DNA from: an uncultured Selenomonadales bacterium
GTDB taxonomy: Bacteria; Bacillota; Clostridia; Christensenellales; QALW01
Assembly: GCA_905200615.1 (NCBI GenBank)
Contig: CAJKLB010000013.1
Location: 1-47,430 of the forward strand
Reading direction: 5' to 3'
Length of the DNA stretch: 47,430 nt
The notes below the pieces were generated by a model. It ran no database searches. It worked only from the letters and a program-made list of their open reading frames with translations, and had not been told where the DNA came from. The number at the start of each line of letters is the position of its first letter. The first letter of the stretch is position 1. Of the stretch, positions 34,912 through 41,468 are shown in pieces. The position numbers and the translations under genes are program-made.

Positions 34912-35307
34912 ATGAGCAGCAAGCAAACGATATCTTTTCATATGGAGCGAAAAGGCTACAATCGTTTTGAGGTAGATAACCGCATCAACGCTCTGCAGGA
35001 AGAAAATGCAGCGCTTAGCAGCCGAATTGAGGAACTTAAAGCGGAACTTGAAGCGTTGAATCAGACCGTTTCCGGGTTAAAGAGCCGGGAAGCGGTGATT
35101 GAAGATACAATTATCAATGCTGAGCTTACCGCAAGGCGGATTATTGATGAAGCGGAAAAGAAAGCGGCGGATATCGGTATGCGGAAAAAACTTGAGGAAG
35201 ATCAATATCTTACGCAGATAGAAGAGAAGAAAAAAGAATTGCAGGATATGCAAAATAGGGTAAAATATATATTAAAATCACAGCTGGCCATGTTGGAAAG
35301 AGAATAA
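34912..35307 (+). CDS. DivIVA-like coiled-coil protein
   Basis: The 131-residue protein begins with FHMERKGYNRFEVDNRINAL, close to the DivIVA N-terminal F-x3-RGY-x2-xEVD pattern, followed by an almost continuous coiled coil (about residues 25-128). It is shorter than typical DivIVA (about 160-200). Position after sepF and before lspA matches divIVA in Firmicutes. DivIVA proteins mark curved membrane at poles and septa. I call it DivIVA-like because the N-terminal core is only partly conserved. Confidence 0.75.
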   Translation: MSSKQTISFHMERKGYNRFEVDNRINALQEENAALSSRIEELKAELEALNQTVSGLKSREAVIEDTIINAELTARRIIDEAEKKAADIGMRKKLEEDQYLTQIEEKKKELQDMQNRVKYILKSQLAMLERE

Positions 35308-35336
35308 TATTGTGTTTTTAGGCAATAATATTTTCG

Positions 35337-35615
35337 GTGATATTTTTGAAAAAGGCCAAAATTGTAACATCAAAAACATCACGCATTATTGCATGGGCGG
35401 TATTGCGTGATTATTTGTATTATCTTTCGGATACAAAAAGTATTATAAAGAATAATTTCCTTGCGGGACTGGCGAAAGGTTTGGGCTCGGCTATCGGTTT
35501 TTTGGTTTTAAGCGCGGTTATTATTTATTGCGTTACGCAGCTTGCCTCCAGAAATTTGCCGATTATAGGGGATATTCTGCAGGAAATTGTGAATATGATA
35601 AGGTATAGGAGATGA
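35337..35615 (+). CDS. DUF5665-family small membrane protein
   Basis: The 92-residue protein has a helical N-terminal half and the DUF5665 signature NNFLAGLAKGLGSAIGFLVL (about residues 41-60) leading into one membrane helix. GTG at 35337 is the ORF start used; TTG at 35346 is an alternative, and the ribosome site is weak for both. A short frame starting at GTG 35312 runs in another phase and has no family features. It ends one base before lspA, so it probably belongs to the same transcript. Function unknown. Confidence 0.7.
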   Translation: MIFLKKAKIVTSKTSRIIAWAVLRDYLYYLSDTKSIIKNNFLAGLAKGLGSAIGFLVLSAVIIYCVTQLASRNLPIIGDILQEIVNMIRYRR

Positions 35616-35616
35616 C

Positions 35617-36153
35617 ATGGTAACAATTTTTATTATAGCTGCAGCGGCACTGGTGATTGATCAGCTTACGAAAATACTAACAGTCGGTTTCTTTCTTGAT
35701 CCTGCACAACCGCTTGTAGAGGGCTTTTTACATACCGAGGGTGAAACATATGCGGTAATAGATAAAGTATTTTCTTTTAACTATGTGCTTAATGACGGCG
35801 CGGCTTTTGGCATTTTGCAGAATCAGCGATTGTTTTTTTTAATTACCACACTTTTGGCTTGCACGGTAGGCATTATATTATTGTTGCGGTTGCCTAAAAA
35901 ACATTGGCTGCTGAAAATTTCTTCCGGATTGATTCTCGGCGGCGCGCTGGGAAACTTAGTGGATAGGGCTGTTATCGGCAGTGTACGGGATTTTTTGGAT
36001 GTCACGTTTGTTGAAACATTGACCGGGTATAGTTTCCCTGTGTTTAACGGCGCGGATGTGTTTGTTGTTGTAGGGATTTTTATGCTTGCAGTATATATTT
36101 TGTTTGTACACGATAAAGTTTGCAAGCCCAAAGAGAAAAATGAGCAGACTTGA
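35617..36153 (+). CDS. lspA: Lipoprotein signal peptidase (signal peptidase II)
   Basis: LspA cleaves lipoprotein signal peptides in the membrane. The 178-residue protein has four hydrophobic segments, the NDGAAFGILQ loop, the first catalytic aspartate in GNLVDR plus VRDFLDV, and the second in FNGADVFVV. It is slightly long: about 20 extra residues lie between helix 1 and the first conserved loop (LVEGFLHTEGETYAVIDK). It overlaps rluD by 14 bases, keeping the classic lspA-rluD pair. Confidence 0.93.
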   Translation: MVTIFIIAAAALVIDQLTKILTVGFFLDPAQPLVEGFLHTEGETYAVIDKVFSFNYVLNDGAAFGILQNQRLFFLITTLLACTVGIILLLRLPKKHWLLKISSGLILGGALGNLVDRAVIGSVRDFLDVTFVETLTGYSFPVFNGADVFVVVGIFMLAVYILFVHDKVCKPKEKNEQT

Positions 36154-37045
36154 GTTTATTGCCGAACAAGACGCGCAGAGAGCGGATTCATTTATTCCTT
36201 TGCATGTTGAAAGGCTTTCCCGAAGTGAATGCGTCAGGCTTATTGAAGAAGAGAAAATTCGGATAAACGGCAAAAGTATTTCAAAAAAACAACCGGTTCA
36301 TGCGGGGGACAGCATTGAAATTTTTATGGATCCGCCCCAAAAAATTGCTGTTGAAGCACAGGATATTCCGCTGGATATTTTGTATCAGGATCATGATATC
36401 GCGGTAATTAACAAACCGCAGGGAATGGTGGTTCATCCCGCACATGGAAATTATACCGGTACATTGGTTCATGCGGTGATGTTTCATATCCGGGATCTTT
36501 CCGGTATCAATGGACAGTTGCGCCCAGGAATTGTGCATCGATTGGATAAAAATACGTCAGGCATCATTATTATCGCAAAAAATGACCAAGCCCATCTTTC
36601 TTTGGCGGAACAGTTCAAAAATCGCAGTTGTGAAAAAATTTATCTTGCTCTGGCCGAAGGTATTTTTAAAGACCGGGAATTTATAATTGAAAATTTTATT
36701 GCTCGTAGCACCGCTGACCGTAAAAAAATGACGGTATCTGACAGAGGAAAATTTGCCAGTACGGAGTTTAAGGTCTTGGAGCAGTATCGTGATGCCGCTT
36801 TGTTGGAATGTCATCTTCATACCGGACGTACCCATCAAATTCGGGTGCATCTTGCCGGTATCGGACACCCTTGTTTGGGGGATGCGGAATATGGCTTTAA
36901 AAAAAATCGTTTTGCGCTTTTAGGACAGGCGTTGCATTCTTATCAATTGACCATTGATCATCCTACTACCGGCGAGCGCATGACCTTTACGGCGCCGCTT
37001 CCGGAATATTTTGAGGAATTGATGAAAAAGCTACAAAAGAGTTGA
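36140..37045 (+). CDS. rluD: 23S rRNA pseudouridine synthase, RluD family
   Basis: RluD-family enzymes isomerise uridines in 23S rRNA. The 301-residue protein has an N-terminal S4 RNA-binding domain (RLSRSECVRLIEEEKIRING), the PQGMVVHPAHGN segment, the catalytic HRLDKNTSG motif with its Asp, and HTGRTHQIRVHL. ATG 36140 with AAGAG upstream fits the family start; the in-frame ATG at 36086 lies inside lspA. Which uridine is the target is not certain (RluD or RluC-like). Its stop codon overlaps the -35 of the thrS promoter. Confidence 0.92.
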   Translation: MSRLEFIAEQDAQRADSFIPLHVERLSRSECVRLIEEEKIRINGKSISKKQPVHAGDSIEIFMDPPQKIAVEAQDIPLDILYQDHDIAVINKPQGMVVHPAHGNYTGTLVHAVMFHIRDLSGINGQLRPGIVHRLDKNTSGIIIIAKNDQAHLSLAEQFKNRSCEKIYLALAEGIFKDREFIIENFIARSTADRKKMTVSDRGKFASTEFKVLEQYRDAALLECHLHTGRTHQIRVHLAGIGHPCLGDAEYGFKKNRFALLGQALHSYQLTIDHPTTGERMTFTAPLPEYFEELMKKLQKS

Positions 37046-37071
37046 CATTTTTTTGTTTTCGGTTATATAAT
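37042..37071 (+). promoter_or_regulatory. Sigma-A promoter of the thrS T-box transcript
   Basis: Perfect TTGACA (37042-37047) and perfect TATAAT (37066-37071) are separated by 18 bases. The -35 overlaps the stop codon of rluD (37043-37045). Transcription should begin near 37078. Confidence 0.85.
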
Positions 37072-37077
37072 AAAATT

Positions 37078-37300
37078 GCTGAGATGATTCAGGATATGTC
37101 GCAGAGCATACTTAGGCTTCAGAGAGGCTGCTTGTTGCTGTAAGGCAGCTGCCGTAAGGGCTTGCGGTACCACCGGAGGATCAGATCGCGTAGCTTGCGT
37201 TACAGGCTGAAAATGAGTTTCAATTTGGGTGGAACCACGGGTAAGATTATTATAGCTCGTCCCTTTTGGCCGAAAGGCTTTCTAAGGGACGGCTTTTTTT
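37078..37300 (+). promoter_or_regulatory. T-box riboswitch for thrS
   Basis: The leader senses uncharged tRNA-Thr and allows read-through when charging is low. The invariant T-box sequence GGGTGGAACCACGGG is at 37227-37241. A terminator stem CGTCCCTT (37258-37265) / AAGGGACG (37284-37291) with a run of T to 37300 follows, and the T-box can pair to form the competing antiterminator. Upstream there is a long stem I region with an AGAGAGG apical motif near 37116. ACC triplets at 37169-37174, just before the closing TCAG, are a candidate threonine specifier; that placement is inference. Confidence 0.93.
37258..37300 (+). terminator. Regulated terminator of the thrS T-box
   Basis: An eight-pair stem, 37258-37265 with 37284-37291, holds an inner hairpin (GGCC...GGCT region) and is followed by seven T. 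It lies between the T-box motif and thrS and is the switchable part of the riboswitch. Confidence 0.88.
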
Positions 37301-37315
37301 ATGGGAGGAAATATT

Positions 37316-39244
37316 ATGAAAATTACTTTGCCGGATCAATCAATCAGAGAATATTCAGATGCGGTTACACCTGCACGGGTGGCCGCGGAGCTAAGCGAAG
37401 GACTGGCGCGCGATGCCGTAGCGGCTGTAGCGGACGGAAAACTGATCGCGTTGGAACATACGCTTACCGAGGATACGGCGCTTTCGTTGGTTACTAAGCG
37501 TGATCCTCTTTATTTGAATGTCCTGCGGCATACGGCAAGCCATGTTTTGGCGCAGGCTGTTTTGCGGTTGTATCCGAATACCAAGCTGGCAATCGGACCG
37601 GCAATCGAAAACGGATTTTATTATGATTTTGATTTTGAACAACCTATCAGCAGTGCCGATATTGAGAAGATCGAAAAAGAAATGGAGAAAATTGCTTCGG
37701 AAAAGCTGGAGTTGAAACGCTTTTTATTAAGCCGCGAGGAGGCTTTGGCTAAAATGAAAGAGCAACCGTATAAGCAGGAGCTGATTTCTGAGCTGCCGGA
37801 GGGAGAGGAGATTTCCTTTTATCAGCAGGGAGAATTTACGGATCTTTGCGCAGGACCGCATTTAAAGACGACCGGAGAGATCCGGCATTTTAAAATTCTT
37901 TCTATAACCGGAGCATACTGGCGCGGAAGCGAAAAAAATAAGATGCTTACCAGAATTTATGCTACGGCATTTGCTAAAAAGCAGGATCTGGAGGATTATC
38001 TTGTACAGTTAGAAGAAGCTAAAAAGCGCGATCATAATAAGCTGGGACGTGAGCTGGAATTGTTTGCTACCAGTGACGTGATCGGCCAGGGGCTTCCGAT
38101 TTTACTGCCTAAAGGCGCCAGAGTGATACAGCTTTTGCAGCGTTTTGTGGAGGATGAGGAACAAAAGCGCGGATGGCAGCTTACGAAAACACCCTTGATG
38201 GCCAAAAGTGATCTATATAAAATAAGCGGACATTGGGATCATTACAAAGAAGGTATGTTTGTAATCGGTGATGAAGAAAAAGAGGATGAAGTTTTTGCTC
38301 TTCGCCCGATGACCTGTCCGTTCCAATATCAAGCCTATCTGAACAGACCTCGTTCTTATAGAGATCTTCCGCTTCGGTATAATGAAACCTCAACGCTTTT
38401 CAGAAATGAGGCTTCCGGTGAAATGCATGGCTTGATACGAGTTCGTCAGTTTACCATATCGGAAGGTCATTTGATGTGCACACCCGAACAGCTGGAAGAT
38501 GAATTTAAAAAATGTCTTGAATTGACAACATATATGCTGAAAACGCTTGGACTTTATGAGGATGTTTCTTATCGATTCTCTCAGTGGGATCCCAATGATA
38601 AGGAAAAATATATCGGAACACCGGAGCAGTGGAATGAAGCACAGGGCGTTATGCAGAGAATTTTGGACCATTTGGGACTTACCTATAAAATCGGTATCGG
38701 TGAAGCCGCTTTTTACGGACCCAAACTGGATATCCAGATTAAAAATGTGCACGGTAAGGAAGATACGCTGATTACGATACAGATCGATCAAATGCTGGCA
38801 GAAAATTTCGGTATGGAATATACGGATAAGGATGGGGAGAAAAAACATCCGTATATTATTCACCGTACTTCTATAGGCTGTTATGAGCGAACACTTGCGC
38901 TTTTGATAGAAAAATACGCCGGGGCATTTCCCACATGGCTGGCGCCGGTGCAGGTAAAGGTGATGAATATTACCGATCGGGTGGATGAAAATTGCAGAAC
39001 TGTTGTGCAAAAACTTTCCGAAGCCTCGCTGCGGGTTGAATATGATTCCCGGAACGAAAAAATCGGTTATAAGATCCGTGAAGCGCAGCTTGAAAAGGTA
39101 CCGTATATGCTTGTAATAGGTGATCGGGAGGCTGCCGAGGGTAAGGTAGCGGTGCGTTCAAGAAAAGAAGGGGATCTTGGTACGATGACTGTGGAAGACT
39201 TCCTTTCTAAAATCCTGCTTGAGGTTGCTGCAAAGCAAATTTGA
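37316..39244 (+). CDS. thrS: Threonyl-tRNA synthetase
   Basis: ThrRS charges tRNA-Thr and edits mischarged serine. The 642-residue protein has the N-terminal TGS domain (about 1-62), the editing domain with HTASH and CAGPHL, then the class II core with the zinc cysteine in MTCPFQYQ, motif 2 RNEASGEMHGLIRVRQFT and motif 3 GCYERTLALLIEKY, and an anticodon-binding domain ending near residue 640. ATG 37316 has GGGAGG eight bases upstream; an ATG at 37301 overlaps that ribosome site. Expression is controlled by the T-box just upstream. Confidence 0.97.
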   Translation: MKITLPDQSIREYSDAVTPARVAAELSEGLARDAVAAVADGKLIALEHTLTEDTALSLVTKRDPLYLNVLRHTASHVLAQAVLRLYPNTKLAIGPAIENGFYYDFDFEQPISSADIEKIEKEMEKIASEKLELKRFLLSREEALAKMKEQPYKQELISELPEGEEISFYQQGEFTDLCAGPHLKTTGEIRHFKILSITGAYWRGSEKNKMLTRIYATAFAKKQDLEDYLVQLEEAKKRDHNKLGRELELFATSDVIGQGLPILLPKGARVIQLLQRFVEDEEQKRGWQLTKTPLMAKSDLYKISGHWDHYKEGMFVIGDEEKEDEVFALRPMTCPFQYQAYLNRPRSYRDLPLRYNETSTLFRNEASGEMHGLIRVRQFTISEGHLMCTPEQLEDEFKKCLELTTYMLKTLGLYEDVSYRFSQWDPNDKEKYIGTPEQWNEAQGVMQRILDHLGLTYKIGIGEAAFYGPKLDIQIKNVHGKEDTLITIQIDQMLAENFGMEYTDKDGEKKHPYIIHRTSIGCYERTLALLIEKYAGAFPTWLAPVQVKVMNITDRVDENCRTVVQKLSEASLRVEYDSRNEKIGYKIREAQLEKVPYMLVIGDREAAEGKVAVRSRKEGDLGTMTVEDFLSKILLEVAAKQI

Positions 39245-39259
39245 AAGGAGGATGATATT

Positions 39260-40180
39260 ATGAAAATTTCAATTTCCATGAGTGCTTTAAACGCTTTGGG
39301 AAACACGCCTCAAAAGCTTGTAAAAGCATTTGAAAATACGGGATTTAAGCATTTTGATTATAGCTTTTGCAGTTTTTCTGATTGTGATAACGGGAAATAT
39401 GAAAAAGAACTGAATGAGGCACGGGAACAGGCGGAAAAGCAAGGCGCTGATTTTGTCATGGCGCATGCTCCGTATCAGTATAATCCCTGCCGAAGCGATG
39501 ATGAATTTGAAGCACAGGTAGCCGACACAAGAAAAGCCATATATGGCTGCAGTATTTTAGGAATCGATCGTATCACGGTTCATGCGGGCTTTGGCTTTGT
39601 GGAAAATATGGATAAGATGCTGGAAATTAACCGGGAATATTATAGCCGTTTGCTTCCGGATGCTGAAAAATACGGGGTGAATCTTATGATGGAAAATATC
39701 GCCGAAGAGATTTACCACCGTACATTTGTTGTGGAAACCGCCGATACCATGCTTATCCTTAAGCAGATGCTTGAAAATCATCCGCTTCTTCGTGTTTGCT
39801 GGGATACCGGGCATGCCAATGTAAAAAATCTGGATCAGTATGCCAATATTAAAAAACTCAAGGGAGAACTCTACGGCCTTCATATTCAGGATAATAACGG
39901 GTATCATGATGATCATATGCCGCCGCTGATGGGCACGGTAAATTATGATGAGGTTATGAAAGGTCTGCTTGATATCGGCTATGACGGTCCGTTTAATTTG
40001 GAATCTCATGTATTTAACAACGGAAAGATGTGGCCGAATTTCCGAAGGGAGTTCACTCCTGAGTATGAAGCGCAGGCAAAATTATTTGATCCGGATGATA
40101 CACTTAGGCTTTACGGCGCTCAGTTAATGTATTATCTGGCGGAATATATACTGAAAAAGTATAATATTCCGGTGGAATAA
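39260..40180 (+). CDS. Xylose isomerase-like TIM-barrel protein (AP endonuclease 2 superfamily)
   Basis: The 306-residue protein is a TIM barrel of the sugar phosphate isomerase/epimerase type. Likely metal ligands are the Glu in LMMENIAEE, the Asp and His in CWDTGHANV, a His in YGLHIQDNNG and the Glu in FNLESHVF. An earlier strand carries VHAGFG. A strong AAGGAGG precedes the ATG 15 bases after thrS, so it is probably cotranscribed under the T-box, with no evident functional link to threonine. The specific sugar substrate cannot be deduced. No clear terminator follows before the OLE promoter. Confidence 0.8.
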   Translation: MKISISMSALNALGNTPQKLVKAFENTGFKHFDYSFCSFSDCDNGKYEKELNEAREQAEKQGADFVMAHAPYQYNPCRSDDEFEAQVADTRKAIYGCSILGIDRITVHAGFGFVENMDKMLEINREYYSRLLPDAEKYGVNLMMENIAEEIYHRTFVVETADTMLILKQMLENHPLLRVCWDTGHANVKNLDQYANIKKLKGELYGLHIQDNNGYHDDHMPPLMGTVNYDEVMKGLLDIGYDGPFNLESHVFNNGKMWPNFRREFTPEYEAQAKLFDPDDTLRLYGAQLMYYLAEYILKKYNIPVE

Positions 40181-40204
40181 AGAATTTTTAATATTTATGC
40201 ATAC

Positions 40205-40234
40205 TTGCAAAAAAATATATCTATATGGTATAAT
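40205..40234 (+). promoter_or_regulatory. Sigma-A promoter of the OLE RNA
   Basis: TTGCAA (40205-40210) and a perfect TATAAT (40229-40234) are 18 bases apart, and TGG directly before the -10 makes it an extended element. Transcription should start near 40241, about 64 bases before the closing helix of the RNA. It can drive OLE, oapA and dxs-recN. Confidence 0.75.
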
Positions 40235-40240
40235 ATCATC

Positions 40241-40870
40241 AATACATGATAACGGTTTGCAAAAGGATATCTTTGAGCTGCCGGTACAGAAATGATATTA
40301 TATTGGTGGCGCAGTATTCTAGTCAACTCATCTTGCTTTGAAGGCGGGGTTAAACTATCGCTAAAGGGCATATCGATGAAGTTTCTGGTGCAGGCTTTGA
40401 ACGCCCAGTTTAGGGCTTGTGCTGGGAGTTAAGGATTGTGGGACGATTGCAACGGCATGTAATTTAAGCCCATTTTCCGTGGAGACATATTTCGGTGGTA
40501 CTTGCATTACTGGATATGAAGAACCTGCTATGCGGTTCCTTTTGAAAGGGGCTGTGTACAGTGTAGCCTGCCTTGCGTGATGTGCAGGGATCGGGGATCC
40601 ACGCTGAAAACCTATGGCCGTAGGTTTTGGGTGATTGCCCTGTGAAATGTATATTGCAAAAGAGGATAGGAGCTTGATGAGCTTGTTGAGGAAATCTCCT
40701 AGACTGTTTTTGAGTATTGAGGATTATAGTGTGGTCTAAGTGGCAATCGAGCCGCGTATTTTTACGCAGACGCCTTTAAAGGGAAACCGCCCTTCCGGCG
40801 ACGGGGGGTAGGGGTTTGGGAAAGCCTGCTCGACCTAAGCCGCAAGGTTTACTCAATATTCTGCCACCTT
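40241..40870 (+). ncRNA. ole: OLE RNA (ornate, large, extremophilic non-coding RNA)
   Basis: About 630 bases without any plausible ORF, higher in GC than the flanks, lie directly upstream of oapA. A terminal helix joins GGTGGC (40305-40310) to GCCACC (40863-40868). Internal helices include AAACTATCG (40352-40360) with CGAT/AAGTTT (40374-40384); GGCG (40343-40346) with CGCC (40402-40405); GAACC/GGTTC (40521-40538); TAGGAG (40667-40672) with CTCCTA (40696-40701); GCGTA/TACGC (40754-40767); and nested CGCC/GGCG and GGG/CCC (40771-40800). Size, complexity, the adjacent OapA and the following dxs-tlyA-nadK-argR-recN match known OLE loci. In Bacillus halodurans OLE forms a membrane ribonucleoprotein needed for tolerance of cold, short-chain alcohols and raised Mg2+. 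Exact ends are estimates. Confidence 0.88.
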
Positions 40871-40895
40871 CTTTTTTGTTTTAAGGAGCTATTCA

Positions 40896-41468
40896 ATGAA
40901 AAAAGATAAAAATGGCCAGGGGGAAGCTTCTCGATCGAAACGGTCGTCTTTATGGGCCTTACGTATGACGTTCCTCACGTTTTTGATTGCTTCTGTGTTC
41001 GCCTTTGTGGCGGATATTATTTCCCGCGGGAAATCTTTTGTACTGCCTATCATTATTCTGGTGGTATTAATCGGACTGGGCTGCTTTTTTGATATCATCG
41101 GTACGGCGGTTGCTTCAGCGGAAATTTCTCCGTTTGTGGCCATGTCAAGCCGAAAGGTACGGGGAGCCAAAGAATGTATTTTTGTTTTACAGAATGCCGA
41201 TAAGGTTTCCAATATATGCAATGATGTAATTGGGGATATCTGCGGCGTGGTAAGCGGTGCGGCTGCGGCGTCGGTGGTTATGCTGGCGGTTGTATATGCC
41301 GGCGATGAAAATGAATTGTGGCTGAGTATTTTGGTCAGTGCTTTCGTTTCTGCCGTTACGGTTGGAAGTAAGGCGGCGGGAAAAAGTATCGCAATGAAAA
41401 AATCGAAAGAAATTGTATATATGACAGATTATGTTATTTCATTTTTTAGAACACAGGATAAGAGATAA
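40896..41468 (+). CDS. oapA: OapA, membrane partner protein of OLE RNA
   Basis: OapA binds OLE RNA and places it at the cell membrane. The 190-residue protein has four hydrophobic helices (about 21-42, 48-70, 118-136, 141-158), a basic N-terminus (RSKRSS) and a conserved loop between helices 2 and 3 containing VLQNADKVSNICNDVIGDIC, with the D-x3-D pair Asp110 and Asp114 that marks the family. This loop shows distant likeness to DUF21 proteins involved in Mg2+ transport. AAGGAG lies eight bases before the ATG. It begins 28 bases after the OLE closing helix and its stop overlaps dxs (TAATG). Confidence 0.9.
   Translation: MKKDKNGQGEASRSKRSSLWALRMTFLTFLIASVFAFVADIISRGKSFVLPIIILVVLIGLGCFFDIIGTAVASAEISPFVAMSSRKVRGAKECIFVLQNADKVSNICNDVIGDICGVVSGAAAASVVMLAVVYAGDENELWLSILVSAFVSAVTVGSKAAGKSIAMKKSKEIVYMTDYVISFFRTQDKR

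Noticed and set aside
35312..35410. An alternative small protein starting at GTG 35312 ahead of the DUF5665 gene
   Set aside because: It is only about 30 codons, lacks a clear ribosome site and family features, and overlaps the DUF5665 frame, whose conserved signature is evident.
38390..39010. Long minus-strand open frames such as 38390-39010, 3250-3828, 20483-21046 and 24468-25007
   Set aside because: Each lies antisense inside a clearly identified gene (thrS, ligA, xseA, Ppx/GppA), is rich in residues typical of antisense translation, and lacks a ribosome site or family motif.
22640..40240. The block separating ispA from OLE as a mobile element or genomic island
   Set aside because: It holds conserved housekeeping genes (mreBCD, PBP2, sepF, lspA, thrS) with codon use like the flanks, and shows no integrase, transposase, tRNA attachment site or terminal repeats.
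40241..40895. Reading the 40.2-40.9 kb structured region as RNase P RNA, tmRNA or a riboswitch
   Set aside because: There is no RNase P core (GAGGAAAGTCC-like) sequence, no tmRNA Ala acceptor end or tag ORF, and it is too long for known riboswitches. Context and the adjacent OapA fit OLE.
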